The position numbers and the translations under genes were made by a program. From the NCBI GenBank assembly GCA_017429325.1, contig JAFRPC010000038.1, forward strand, positions 1 through 50,195: a stretch of 50,195 nt of DNA, given 5' to 3'. Under the pieces are notes generated by a model. That model saw nothing but the letters and a program-made list of their open reading frames with translations. It was not told where the DNA came from and ran no database searches. Position 1 is the first letter of the stretch. Each line of letters starts with the position of its first letter. Source of the DNA: Oscillospiraceae bacterium. Lineage in GTDB: Bacteria; Bacillota; Clostridia; Oscillospirales; Oscillospiraceae. Positions 10,447 to 18,993 of this stretch are shown here, piece by piece.

Positions 10447-10507
10447 GATTTTTTCGTTATTTTTCATGGATTTTCCATAAATTTTCTCGAAATTTTCTAA
10501 GAAATGT

Positions 10508-10549
10508 AAAAAACTCGCCCCGCGGCGGGCTGATCGCTGCCGCGGGGCG
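10508..10549 (-). terminator. Intrinsic terminator of the sigma-serpin operon
   Basis: A perfect 11-base GC-only stem (10516-10526 with 10539-10549), followed on the minus strand by TTTTTT, lies about 20 bases after the serpin stop. It is a strong rho-independent terminator. Confidence 0.93.
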
Positions 10550-10570
10550 GGAAACCGGGTTTTTACCGAA

Positions 10571-12124
10571 TCAAGGCTCGTTGACGACGCCCACAAAGAG
10601 GGGCAGGCCGTCGTTATTGGTGATGACGAAGAGGAAGGGGCGATCCAGCACCAGCTCCACCTGCTCCTCGGGCGGCATCGCCTCACCGGCAAGCATCTCC
10701 GTAAAGGCCGCGGCGGTGACGCCCTTCTCGTCGATCAGCACCCGGGCACCGTGGGTAGCCTGGGTGAGATAGACGCTCCGTTCCGCCGTGGAGAGCAGAG
10801 GGCTGAAATTGGCGGATTCCGGGTCAAAGACCGAGCGCACGCCCAGCGCCTCCAGCGACTGCTCCAGGTTCAATTGGGAGCTGACGTCGAACTTCGGCAC
10901 GGTGAGGGTCAGAGTGACGCCCCGGTTCTCCGTTTGACTGCGGCCCGCGGCGTCGGTGAGGAAGCGGATGGTCTCCTCCCGCTCCAGCAGGGTCTCGAGG
11001 CTCACGCCCTCGTCGGGCAGCAGGAAGAACATGTCGCCGCCGCCCTTGAGGCTCTTCCCCGCCGCGGTGAAGCCCTTGCCGAAGTAGCAGGCGGCGGTGG
11101 ACTGCTCCGTCATAAATTCCAGCTCCCGGTCCCCGGAGGGCGCGTGAAAGCTCCGCTGCTCTGTCTGATAAAACTCCTCCGCCCAGGGCGCTTTCAGATA
11201 TATGGTGGTGATCAGCGCCATTACCGTCTCGGACGTCATCTCCATGCCCTCGATTTGATCCGCCAGCAGGCCGCCGGTCTGGGCGTTGGTCCAGTTCCGC
11301 AGGGCCTCGTTGTAGTCCTCCGCGCCCATGGGTCCGGCGTAGACGGAGCTGTAGTAGTTCGAGGCCAGAATGTCCAGGGTGTCGGCGTTGTAGGCCGTGT
11401 CGTCCCGGAGCCACAGGGAGGCCCCCAGCAGACAGGTCTGCCGTCTGTCGTCGCTGTAGCAGGCCCGCCAGAGGGCGTTGGCCCGGTCCCGGAGGCTTTG
11501 CAGGTCGGAGATCTCCAGCAGCTTCATAAGCTCCACATGGGAGCTGCCCTCCGTGGTCTCCGCCAACATGGCCAGCGCCATATAGAGGTTCAGCGGGGAG
11601 ACCACCCGGTTCTCCGCCTCCTCGCTCCGCAGGAGTTCCGGAATGACCTTCTTGAGATAGGCGTCCAGCCCCTTGGTGTAGTCCACATCGGAGCGTAAGT
11701 CACTGCGGTCCCGGCGCCAGAGCTCCCAGGCCGTATCGAAAGCCTCATAGTCAAAATTATCGTTTTGACGATAGTCCATCTCATTGGGATAGGGGGCCAT
11801 CTTTGGGTAGGAGGCCGTGGCCAGGCTGTACTGAGACAACTCCGGCGTCCCGAAGGGCGCGGGGGCTTCCGTGCTTTCTGCGGGTGGCTGGGTGGTCTCC
11901 GTCTGCGGCGGGGCTCCCGTATCGGCAGGAGTCCCGGAAGTCCGCTCCCGAGTGAGCTTGGGCAGCAGCAGGATCCCGGCTGCCGCGAGCACCGCCAGCA
12001 CAGCGGCCAGGGCGCTCAGGCGGCGAAGGGACACGCGCCGTTCTGCTCTCATGGGCTTCTCTCCCTCCAGGACCTGTCGGTCCGGAAGCTCGGTCACAGC
12101 GTTGTAAAGGTCTTCGGATTTCAT
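10571..12124 (-). CDS. Membrane-anchored serpin, probable anti-sigma factor
   Basis: 517 residues from ATG 12124, which overlaps the sigma factor stop (ATGA). Residues 1-34 are cytoplasmic (MKSEDLYNAVTELPDRQV), resembling the short N-terminal regions that precede many Clostridia anti-sigma membrane proteins. A single membrane helix lies at about 35-54 and a Thr/Pro/Glu linker to about 90. A complete serpin fold follows, ending in LPLFVGVVNEP. The reactive-loop hinge reads DEKGVTAAAF, near the inhibitory consensus, with Val where Thr or Ser is usual. Serpins trap serine or cysteine proteases. Position, topology and overlap suggest that the serpin domain senses an external protease while the N terminus holds the sigma factor; this is inference. 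The open frame continues upstream, but that part is only the shadow of the sigma gene. Confidence 0.85.
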   Translation of the reverse strand: MKSEDLYNAVTELPDRQVLEGEKPMRAERRVSLRRLSALAAVLAVLAAAGILLLPKLTRERTSGTPADTGAPPQTETTQPPAESTEAPAPFGTPELSQYSLATASYPKMAPYPNEMDYRQNDNFDYEAFDTAWELWRRDRSDLRSDVDYTKGLDAYLKKVIPELLRSEEAENRVVSPLNLYMALAMLAETTEGSSHVELMKLLEISDLQSLRDRANALWRACYSDDRRQTCLLGASLWLRDDTAYNADTLDILASNYYSSVYAGPMGAEDYNEALRNWTNAQTGGLLADQIEGMEMTSETVMALITTIYLKAPWAEEFYQTEQRSFHAPSGDRELEFMTEQSTAACYFGKGFTAAGKSLKGGGDMFFLLPDEGVSLETLLEREETIRFLTDAAGRSQTENRGVTLTLTVPKFDVSSQLNLEQSLEALGVRSVFDPESANFSPLLSTAERSVYLTQATHGARVLIDEKGVTAAAFTEMLAGEAMPPEEQVELVLDRPFLFVITNNDGLPLFVGVVNEP

Positions 12125-12684
12125 AGCTCGACTCCTTCCTGTTCCAGCCGGGCCTTCAGGCTCCGGCGCAGCCGCAGCAGCCGCTGCGTCATGGCATTTT
12201 GTGTGATTCCGGCCTCCCGGGCCAGTCCCTTCACCGGCACGCCGTGCCAGTAGCGGCGGACAAAGAGCTGCCGCTCCTCCGGGGCAAGACCGGACAGCCA
12301 GGCGGACAGCAGGCGGGAGAGCTCCCGCTGCTCGAAGCTCCGCTCCGGGCCGCCGTCGGCAGGGAGGCAGTCCTCCAGTTCCGAGAGCAGTCGTTCCATC
12401 CCGGCGTATCGCTTCTGGGCGTGGAGGCTGCGCCAGCGGCTCAATGCCAGATTCCGGGTGATGCGGCCCAGGTAGGCCCGCAGACAGTCCGGCTGGCTGG
12501 GCGGAATGTCGCACCAGGCCGCCAGCCAGGTATCGTTGACGATCTCCTCCGCATCCTCGTGAGAGCTCAGGATGTTCTGCGCCACGGTGCCGCAGTAGGC
12601 TCCGTACTTGGCAGCACTCTCCGAGATGGCCCGTTCGTTCCGCTGGATGTAGAAATCGACGATAACTCTGTCCTCCATCTCCAT
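12121..12684 (-). CDS. ECF-type RNA polymerase sigma factor
   Basis: 187 residues. Region 2 (about 10-80) has the acidic DAEEIVNDTWLAAW motif that contacts the core enzyme, and the -10-recognition helix. Region 4 (about 125-180) has APEERQLFVRRYWHG and a helix-turn-helix (VKGLAREAGITQNAMTQRLLRLR). This two-region build defines extracytoplasmic-function sigma factors. The ATG at 12684 follows GGAGGAGG. It is translationally coupled to the membrane-anchored serpin. The palindromic promoter immediately upstream matches the TGAAAC-16-CGTC class used by such factors, suggesting autoregulation. Confidence 0.93.
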   Translation of the reverse strand: MEMEDRVIVDFYIQRNERAISESAAKYGAYCGTVAQNILSSHEDAEEIVNDTWLAAWCDIPPSQPDCLRAYLGRITRNLALSRWRSLHAQKRYAGMERLLSELEDCLPADGGPERSFEQRELSRLLSAWLSGLAPEERQLFVRRYWHGVPVKGLAREAGITQNAMTQRLLRLRRSLKARLEQEGVEL

Positions 12685-12710
12685 GCCTCCTCCATCACTT
12701 CTATCTATAT

Positions 12711-12743
12711 AGACGCGGAAACTTCAAAAAAGTTTCCGCGTCT
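12711..12743. promoter_or_regulatory. Symmetrical ECF-type promoter (14-bp palindrome)
   Basis: Bases 12711-12724 and 12730-12743 form a perfect 14-bp inverted repeat. On the minus strand GGAAAC (12732-12737), 16 bases, CGTC (12712-12715) matches the ECF class with -35 GAAAC and -10 CGTC; transcription would start about 20 bases before the sigma ATG. By symmetry the plus strand also reads GGAAAC (12717-12722), 16 bases, CGTC (12739-12742), pointing into the 3' end of the carboxypeptidase gene. A hairpin role in RNA is also possible, but no T run follows the stem in the minus direction. Confidence 0.75.
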
Positions 12744-12789
12744 GGCAAGTTTTTTTGAAATTTTCTAAAACTTTTTTCGTTGATCCCAA

Positions 12790-15700
12790 TCAATTGTCGA
12801 TTTCGGGCGCCATTTCCCATGCAAAGGCATCCTCGCCGCGGATGGCGCTGACGCCATCGTAGGTGGTCAGCAGGTCCTTGACGGCGTTCTCGAATCGTCC
12901 GATGGAGCCGGAGGCCTCGAACTGGTCGCGGCTGTAGACGCCGGGCAGCTCCAGCAGGCAGCTGTCAAAGCCCTTGGAGAAGCCGGTCCAGCAGGTAAAG
13001 TAGCCGTAGCCGCCTGACATATAGGTGTAGCTGTTATTGGGGAAGCGCTTCAGGAAGGTCTGGGCCAGGTCGCCGCTCTTGCCGGAGGTGGTGATGACCT
13101 GGCTGTACCAGCCGTGGGTGTCCACGCAGATGTTTTTCCCGCTGCCCTTGATGCCCTCGACAAAGGTCGCCAGGGCTTTGGCCTCTACACATTGCAGCGG
13201 CGCGGTGCCGTTGAAGTTCCGGGGATCGGTGTACTGCTTGTAACGGGTGGGGAAGCAGCGGTTCATGTCGATGCCCTTGTCCGTCAGCAGTGTGCCGGAG
13301 GCGCTGAGCCGTGTGGTGGTGCAGCGGCCCGGCCCGTTGCAGGTGGTCCCGAGATACAGCCCATCGGGGTTCAGACAGCGCAGAACGTACACAGTCCAGT
13401 CGCCGTTCTCCAGCAGCTCGTAATTCTCCTCCAGATACCCCTTCACGCAATCGGCGAGATAGACCAGCTCCTTCCCGTCCCGGTCATAATTATCCTCCCA
13501 GCCGTGGATGGCGAAGGTCAGCAGCATGACGTTCTTTCCCCGTCCGATGCGGCAAGCTGTCAGTGGGTATTTGCCGGAGCCGCTGCGGCCATACTCTGTG
13601 GTCTCCACCAGCTTGCGGGGGAGGGTGAAGCGCAGCCGCGCCTCCCGCCGCTCCAGCCGGGTCAGCAGGCCCGCCAGCTCCGTGCGGGTGACGCTGCCGG
13701 ACAGGGCCGCGCTGCGGAGCTCGTCTGCACCTCCCATGACGCCGGTCTTGTAGAGGTCCAGCACATAGCCATAGTCGGCGTCCGAGGCAGCCAGGTCCGG
13801 GATGATCTCCACCTGATTGACCGCCTCCAGCTCCCGGCCCCGCAGCGCCCGCCAGAGGCAGCGCACCACATCCCGACGGGTCGCAGCGCGGGAGGTGCTG
13901 TCGGGGGACTGGTCCAAAATGCCGTAGTACAGGGCCCTTTCCAGATATTGGGCGTCAGTGCCGTCGGTCAGGGGATATTCCACCCGGAAATAGGCCTCAT
14001 AGACCTTCACCGCAGCCTTCAGCAGGCCCGCGAGGCTCACAGTCTCGCTCCCTGTCTGCTGCGCCTCCTCGGTCAAGTCGGCGGAAAAGGCCAATAAGTT
14101 CACATTGGCAAGGGACAAAAGCCGCCAGTCCGCCGTGGTGCAGACGCCGGTCTCCCCGGTACAGACATAGGAAATGCCGTCCAGGGTCCCGGAACCGACC
14201 TTGCGGAGGATCTGCCCGTCCGCCACGACATAGAGCTGCCCGGCTTTGACATAGAACCCATCGGCGTAGCTGCCCGGCATTCCCATGGGCTTTCCCCCTG
14301 AGAGAAAGGCCAAATTCCCGTTCTGGAGCCAGAGGACCTCCGCCTGGGCTGTGCAGACGCCGTTGGCGCCGGCGCAGGCATAGGCGACCCCGTTCCAGGT
14401 CCCGTTGACAGCCTTGCGGAGGACCCAGCCGTCCACCACCGTATAGAGATGCCCGGCCTTGATGTAGAAGCCGTTTTCATAGCTGCCGGGGGTTCCCTCC
14501 GGTCTGCCGCCGGAGAGGAAGGCCAGGGCGCCGTTCTGGAGCCCGAGCACCTCCGCGCCGGCGGTGCAGACGCCGGTGGCTCCGGAGCAGTAATAGGTGA
14601 CGCCGCCCAGCTTCCCGGAACAGGCTCGATTCACAATGAAACCGTTTACTACAGTATAGAGCTGTCCGGCCTTGACGTAGAACCCGTCGGCATAGCTGCC
14701 GGGGGTCCCGGAGGGCTTTCCGTCCGCGAGGAAAAGCAGGGTCCCGTCGTGCAGCGGAAGCAGCTCCGCCCGGGCAGTGCAGACGCCGTTTCTGCCGCCG
14801 CAGTCATAGGTGACGCCGCCGCAGCTTCCGGTAGACGCCTCCCGGAGGATCCAGCCGTTCACCACGAGATAGAGATTGCCTGCCTTCAGGTAGAAGCCAT
14901 TCTCATAGCTGCCGGGAGTTCCCTCCGGTCTGCCGCCGGAGAGGAAGGCCAGGGCTCCGTTCTGGAGCCCAAGCACCTCCGCGCTGACGGTACAGACGCC
15001 GGTAGGTCCGGCACAGTAATACGTGACGCCGCCAAGCTTCCCGGAGCAGGCCCGATTCACGATGCTGCCGTTTACTACGGTATAGAGCTGCCCGGCTACG
15101 ATGTAAAAACCTTCGGCATAGCTGCCGGGCATTGCCGTCAGTCTGCCGCCGGAGAGGAAGGCCAGGGTCCCGTCATACAGGGCCAGCAGCTCCGCGCTGA
15201 CGGTGCAGACGCCGGAGGCGCCGCTACAGACATAGCTGACGCAGCCCAAGCTCCCGGAGCAGGCCTTGTGGAGCAGAAATCCGTCTACAGCCGCGTAGAG
15301 CTGGTCGTCCACGGCATAGTATCCGTCGGCATAGCTGCCGGGCGCTGCCATAGGCTTGCCGTCGCTGAGGAGAATGAGGTTTCCGTCATGCAGTGCCAGC
15401 ACCTTTGCATCGGCTGTGCAGACGCCGGAGCTCCCGAGGCAGGTATAGCTGACGCCATTCAGGCTCCCGGTCTCCTCTGTGCGAAGGAAGCTGCCGCCTT
15501 TCACGACATAGAGCCTGCCCTGGAAGCAGTAGAAGCCCTCCGAAAGCGCATACTCCCCCGCATCCGGGTCCAGCCAGGTCTCTTCGCTGTCGGCGGTCTC
15601 CCAGTGCGCGGTGTGGGAAGTGGCGGCCTCCATGACATGATAGTAGTACCAGCGCTCCGGCTCCACGTCGGGGAAGAAACGCAGACCCTCTCCCCTGTCG

Positions 15701-16581
15701 ATGGCCTCCCGGTCCGGGGTGCGGCCCAAGAACAGGTTCAACATTACCACGGCCTCCGCCCGGCTGACGGGGTCCTTCGGGTGGAAAGTGCCGTCGCTGT
15801 AGCCGGACACCCAGCCCTTTTCCTGGGCCAGGGAGATGGCGGGCCTTGCCCAGCCGTCTGAGACGTCCGTGAAGGTGGTGTCCGTCGTGGCTGTCTCCCC
15901 GCAGATGCGGGCCAGCACCGCCACGAACTCCGCCCTGGTGATGGGCTCTGTGGGCTGGAACGTCCCGTCGGAGTACCCATAGAGGACTCCTGCGGCAGTC
16001 AGGTCATAGATGGCCTGTGCGTACCAGGCTCCAGGCCGCACATCGGAGAAGCAGGCCTCCCCCGGCTCGTAGCTGGCAAGACCATGGAGGATCGCCGCCA
16101 GCTCGGCGCGGCTCAGACTGCTTTTGGGATAGAAGCCGCCGTCGCTCCGGCCTTTGATGTAGGGTCCATGCGCTGCATCCTCCGGCGGTTCCGGTTCCGG
16201 CGGCTCCGTCGGGTCCGTGGGGTCCGTCGGGTCCGTGGGGTCTGTGGGGTCCGTGGGGTCCGTTGGGTCCGTTGGATCTGTGGGGTCCGTCGGGTCCGTC
16301 GGGTCCGTGGGGTCCGTGGGGTCCGTCGGGTCCGTGGGGTCCGTCGGGTCCGTGGGGTCTGTGGGGTCCGTGGGGTCCGTTGGGTCCGTTGGGTCCGTCG
16401 GGTCCGTCGGGTCCGTGGGGTCCGTGGGGTCCGTCGGGTCCGTGGGGTCCGTTGACACGATGGGCTCTGTCGGCGCCTCTGTCTCGGGGGGCGTCGTCTC
16501 TGTCGCCAGCGCGGGAAGGGTCGGAGACAGCAGGTTGACCAGCAGCAGGGCTGCCAGCAATAAGATGCAAAGCTTTTTCAT
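12790..16581 (-). CDS. SLH-anchored M14 zinc carboxypeptidase with repeat modules
   Basis: 1263 residues from ATG 16581, chosen over an upstream in-frame ATG because GGAGGT precedes it and a signal peptide follows. Order: signal peptide; about 27 Asp-Pro-Thr triplets (about 42-125); three SLH domains (about 130-320); seven repeats of about 70 residues (about 340-830), each with GSY.(D/E)GFY, LY.VV.G and GVCT; a further SLH-like segment (about 860-980); and a C-terminal M14 domain (983-1263). Zinc ligands His1026 and Glu1029 (HGWE), Arg1108 (DMNR), His1156 (DTHGW) and catalytic Glu1211 (LLELPG) are all present, so the enzyme should be active, probably on cell-wall or other surface peptides. 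It lies directly upstream of the ECF sigma gene. Confidence 0.92.
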   Translation of the reverse strand: MKKLCILLLAALLLVNLLSPTLPALATETTPPETEAPTEPIVSTDPTDPTDPTDPTDPTDPTDPTDPTDPTDPTDPTDPTDPTDPTDPTDPTDPTDPTDPTDPTDPTDPTDPTDPTDPTDPTDPTEPPEPEPPEDAAHGPYIKGRSDGGFYPKSSLSRAELAAILHGLASYEPGEACFSDVRPGAWYAQAIYDLTAAGVLYGYSDGTFQPTEPITRAEFVAVLARICGETATTDTTFTDVSDGWARPAISLAQEKGWVSGYSDGTFHPKDPVSRAEAVVMLNLFLGRTPDREAIDRGEGLRFFPDVEPERWYYYHVMEAATSHTAHWETADSEETWLDPDAGEYALSEGFYCFQGRLYVVKGGSFLRTEETGSLNGVSYTCLGSSGVCTADAKVLALHDGNLILLSDGKPMAAPGSYADGYYAVDDQLYAAVDGFLLHKACSGSLGCVSYVCSGASGVCTVSAELLALYDGTLAFLSGGRLTAMPGSYAEGFYIVAGQLYTVVNGSIVNRACSGKLGGVTYYCAGPTGVCTVSAEVLGLQNGALAFLSGGRPEGTPGSYENGFYLKAGNLYLVVNGWILREASTGSCGGVTYDCGGRNGVCTARAELLPLHDGTLLFLADGKPSGTPGSYADGFYVKAGQLYTVVNGFIVNRACSGKLGGVTYYCSGATGVCTAGAEVLGLQNGALAFLSGGRPEGTPGSYENGFYIKAGHLYTVVDGWVLRKAVNGTWNGVAYACAGANGVCTAQAEVLWLQNGNLAFLSGGKPMGMPGSYADGFYVKAGQLYVVADGQILRKVGSGTLDGISYVCTGETGVCTTADWRLLSLANVNLLAFSADLTEEAQQTGSETVSLAGLLKAAVKVYEAYFRVEYPLTDGTDAQYLERALYYGILDQSPDSTSRAATRRDVVRCLWRALRGRELEAVNQVEIIPDLAASDADYGYVLDLYKTGVMGGADELRSAALSGSVTRTELAGLLTRLERREARLRFTLPRKLVETTEYGRSGSGKYPLTACRIGRGKNVMLLTFAIHGWEDNYDRDGKELVYLADCVKGYLEENYELLENGDWTVYVLRCLNPDGLYLGTTCNGPGRCTTTRLSASGTLLTDKGIDMNRCFPTRYKQYTDPRNFNGTAPLQCVEAKALATFVEGIKGSGKNICVDTHGWYSQVITTSGKSGDLAQTFLKRFPNNSYTYMSGGYGYFTCWTGFSKGFDSCLLELPGVYSRDQFEASGSIGRFENAVKDLLTTYDGVSAIRGEDAFAWEMAPEIDN
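14085..15560 (-). repeat. Seven tandem units of about 213 bp within the M14 gene
   Basis: The coding sequence contains seven consecutive units of about 70-71 codons with the same skeleton (GSY, GFY, LY.VV, GVCT, L.FL). Units 3 and 5 are almost identical at the protein level, which points to recent duplication or gene conversion. The beta-rich pattern of short aromatic and Gly motifs resembles cell-wall or glycan-binding repeats, but I cannot assign a named family. Confidence 0.85.
16206..16453 (-). repeat. 9-bp minisatellite encoding (Asp-Pro-Thr)n
   Basis: About 27 units of a 9-bp repeat (plus-strand consensus GGGTCCGTS) encode Asp-Pro-Thr triplets directly after the signal peptide. A higher-order duplication of 117 bp (13 units) is visible: the rare variant TCTGTGGGGT occurs at both 16241 and 16358 with the same neighbours. 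The tract is a Pro/Thr spacer and a likely length-variable site. Confidence 0.95.
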
Positions 16582-16632
16582 GATGTACCTCCAGAAGAAA
16601 AGACAAACGCGGGGGCGACGCAAATCACCTAA

Positions 16633-17760
16633 TCAAATCACAGTCACGCCGTTGATCTCCACACCCTCGTCCGCGGCGATGACGACACAGCGCACGCCGC
16701 CCAGCTCCCGGACCCGGATCAGGTCCTGTCGGTCCGGGTTGACCTTGATGACCACCTCGGGGGTGCGATATTCCAGTTGGGAAGTGTTCAGCAGGTTCTG
16801 GGGCGGGAGGGCTGCGTCGGCGCCGAAGGCCTCCTCGAATTTCACCCGGAAGGCCGCCATCTTCGGCTCGGAGACGCCGGTCTGCTCTAAGATCTCGCTG
16901 ACCTCGCCGCAGGTCACGGTGAGAGGTTCGGGGTCCCGGGCCTCCTTGTGGACGGCGGCCAGCTCCCGGAGCTGGGTGTGGACCGTCTGGACCACGCCGG
17001 GACTGCACTCCTCCTCCAGGGCGTCCACCAGGACCTCCCGGAAGGTGTCCTTCTGCACGCCCACGGCCATAGGCGGCGCGGTGTTGAAGACCGCCCGGAC
17101 AAATTCCTCGTAGCCGCAGTCCCGGGAGCGGTTGTAGAGCAGCGCGCCATAGAGGTTCGTGGCCCGGTCCTCAAAGGCCGGGAAGAGGAAGCCCAGCTCC
17201 GGGTTTCCCGCCACCCGGTCCGCGCCCTTGCCGTGGAAGCTCTTTTCCGCAGCCTCGTAGCACAGGGCGGGGCGCGTCTCCTTCACCGGACAGATGGAGC
17301 AGACGAGATAGGAAAACTGGGTGTCACCGGTATCGGAATGCAGGGCTCCGTCCTTGCCCCGGAAGGGCACGTCATACACGTCGAAGGCCAGGAGGATCAG
17401 AAAGCCGCTCTCGGACAGCTTCAGACTTCCGGCGATTTTTTGGCACAGCAGGCGCCGGTCCTCGGCGTCGGCCAGGCGTTCTTGCAGCAGCTTCATCAGC
17501 AGTCCGTGCTCCTCCCCGCTACGGACCTGCTCTGTGGAAAAGCGCAGCTCGGACAGGGTGCGGCCCAGGCTCCCGGAGACGCCCTTTTTCAGCAGCTCCA
17601 GATATTTCTCCTGCTCCTCCGCGGGCAACATGGGCAGCGAGGCGTCGAACTCCGCCGCGATGGCCCCCGCCGCGTCCACATAGCAGCCGTAAACATGGGT
17701 GATGGCTGTCCGGTCCGCCCGAAAGCGCCGCCGCAGCTCTGTCAGTTCCTTGTCAATCAT
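16633..17760 (-). CDS. DUF4317 family protein
   Basis: 375 residues from ATG 17760 (MIDKELTELRRRFRADRTAI), supported by AGGAG 7 bases upstream; the in-frame ATG ten codons earlier lacks a site. The overall pattern, including VYGCYVDAAG near the N terminus and the central CPVKETRPALCY stretch, is that of the uncharacterised DUF4317 family of Clostridia. No signal peptide, membrane helix or catalytic motif is evident, so it should be cytoplasmic. It lies 51 bases upstream of the carboxypeptidase start on the same strand. Function unknown. Confidence 0.8.
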   Translation of the reverse strand: MIDKELTELRRRFRADRTAITHVYGCYVDAAGAIAAEFDASLPMLPAEEQEKYLELLKKGVSGSLGRTLSELRFSTEQVRSGEEHGLLMKLLQERLADAEDRRLLCQKIAGSLKLSESGFLILLAFDVYDVPFRGKDGALHSDTGDTQFSYLVCSICPVKETRPALCYEAAEKSFHGKGADRVAGNPELGFLFPAFEDRATNLYGALLYNRSRDCGYEEFVRAVFNTAPPMAVGVQKDTFREVLVDALEEECSPGVVQTVHTQLRELAAVHKEARDPEPLTVTCGEVSEILEQTGVSEPKMAAFRVKFEEAFGADAALPPQNLLNTSQLEYRTPEVVIKVNPDRQDLIRVRELGGVRCVVIAADEGVEINGVTVI

Positions 17761-17792
17761 TGTTTTGCTCCTGTTATTGGATTTCGGCAAAT

Positions 17793-17798
17793 ATTATA
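17793..17798 (-). promoter_or_regulatory. Extended -10 promoter of the DUF4317 gene
   Basis: TGCTATAAT (extended -10, hexamer at 17793-17798) lies about 33 bases upstream of the start codon. The matching -35 is weak (TGGAAA), as is common with extended -10 promoters. Confidence 0.6.
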
Positions 17799-17920
17799 GC
17801 ATAGATTGATTCGGATTTCCATCTTTTTTTTCGGCTTTATTCGTTTCTGTTTTTCCGTGAACCGTTCATGTTCCATACGCATCGGGCCCGGAAAATGTTG
17901 CGAAAAAGCCCTCCAACGGA

Positions 17921-17949
17921 TTGACAATCCGGGATAGCCGCTCTATAAT
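17921..17949 (+). promoter_or_regulatory. Consensus promoter of the zinc-ribbon gene
   Basis: TTGACA (17921-17926), exactly 17 bases, TATAAT (17944-17949): a perfect sigma-A consensus, 34 bases upstream of the start codon. Expression should be strong and constitutive unless repressed. Confidence 0.92.
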
Positions 17950-17983
17950 GATACCAGAATCCAAACAGAGAGGAGCGTCCCCC

Positions 17984-18901
17984 ATGAGCAACGAATTCAG
18001 AGTCAACCGGGCCGAGCTGAACCGCCTGAACAACGCCATCGCCGCCGAGGAGCAGACCATCAATTCCATCTTCCAGCGCATGGGCCAAATCTATTTCACC
18101 GCCCACCGGGATGACCCGGAGGAATCCCAGGCGGAGAACATTCGGGGCATCCAGGAAGCCCTGGAGCGAGCCAAGGGCTATAAGGAGCAAATGAACACCC
18201 TGCGCGGGATCGCGATTTGCCCGAGCTGCAAGGCCGAAGTCGCCATCACCGCCGCCTTTTGCAGCCGCTGCGGCACCAAGATGCCCGTGCGGACGCCGCC
18301 CGCTCCTCCCGCTGACCCCAACACCGTTGTCTGCCCGAACTGCGGCAACCGCTGTGCGCCCGGGACCCGGTTCTGCAACCGCTGCGGCACCAAGCTGGCC
18401 GCCCAGGAAACTCCCGCCGCTCCGGTCAGTCAGTCGCCGGTCCAGCCGAGCTTCCAGCAGCCCGCTTCCCAGACGAGCTTCCAGCAGCCCCCTCAGACCG
18501 CCTTCCAGCAGCCTGTCCCACAGCCCATCCCACAGTCGGTTCCCCAACCCATCCCGCAGCCGGTATCGCAGCCCATCCCCCAGCCGATTCCCCAGCCCGT
18601 CCCGGAGCCGATCGCAGAACCCGTTCCCGCGCCGATCCCGGAACCCGCTGCCGAAGCGTGGTCGGAACCCGTTGCCGAACTGGTAAAGGGACCCGACGCC
18701 GAGCCCGTGCCGGAGCTCGTTCCGGAACCGGTTACAGAACCCGAATCAGAGCCCGTGCCGGAACCGGTTGCAGAGCCGGAGTCGGAGCCCGTGCCGGAGC
18801 CTGCCGCCGAGCCTGCGCCTGCGCGGAAATTCTGTGCCAACTGCGGAACGCCTCTCCAGGAGGGCTACCGCTTCTGCCTGGAATGCGGCACGCCTGTATA
18901 A
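17984..18901 (+). CDS. Zinc-ribbon protein with a long Pro-rich linker
   Basis: 305 residues from ATG 17984, with AGGAG 8 bases upstream. Residues 1-65 are a charged helical region (RVNRAELNRLNNAIAAEEQ). Two zinc ribbons follow: CPSC...FCSRCG (about 77-95) and CPNC...FCNRCG (about 112-131). Residues about 140-285 are low complexity, built from P-I/V-P-Q/E repeats. A third ribbon (FCANCG...FCLECG) ends the protein. There are no membrane segments. The fold suggests a scaffold or nucleic-acid/protein-binding factor, but no function can be assigned. It is a lone gene, convergent with thrS. Confidence 0.85.
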   Translation: MSNEFRVNRAELNRLNNAIAAEEQTINSIFQRMGQIYFTAHRDDPEESQAENIRGIQEALERAKGYKEQMNTLRGIAICPSCKAEVAITAAFCSRCGTKMPVRTPPAPPADPNTVVCPNCGNRCAPGTRFCNRCGTKLAAQETPAAPVSQSPVQPSFQQPASQTSFQQPPQTAFQQPVPQPIPQSVPQPIPQPVSQPIPQPIPQPVPEPIAEPVPAPIPEPAAEAWSEPVAELVKGPDAEPVPELVPEPVTEPESEPVPEPVAEPESEPVPEPAAEPAPARKFCANCGTPLQEGYRFCLECGTPV

Positions 18902-18911
18902 CTTTTTCAAT

Positions 18912-18960
18912 AAAGCACACCGGGAACCCCGCAAAAGCGAGACTCCCGGTGTGCTTTTGT
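18912..18960. terminator. Bidirectional terminator between the zinc-ribbon gene and thrS
   Basis: A perfect 14-base stem (18912-18925 with 18944-18957) is followed on the plus strand by TTTTGTT and on the minus strand by TTTATTG. It serves the plus-strand zinc-ribbon gene strongly and the convergent thrS gene plausibly. Confidence 0.92.
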
Positions 18961-18993
18961 TCTTTCATCAGCCGGTTGAGGAAGAATACTTCT

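Noticed and set aside
12125..12514. Upstream extension of the serpin open frame
   Set aside because: It overlaps the sigma factor gene in another frame and shows no family pattern. The ATG overlapping the sigma stop gives the expected short cytoplasmic N terminus.
16206..16453. Possible CRISPR array
   Set aside because: The units are 9 bp, contiguous and without unique spacers, and they encode a protein repeat in frame.
16217..17113. Plus-strand frame starting with a Gly-Ser-Val repeat
   Set aside because: It is the reverse reading of the Asp-Pro-Thr minisatellite and of the DUF4317 gene. The coding strand has a signal peptide, a ribosome site and domains; this one has none.
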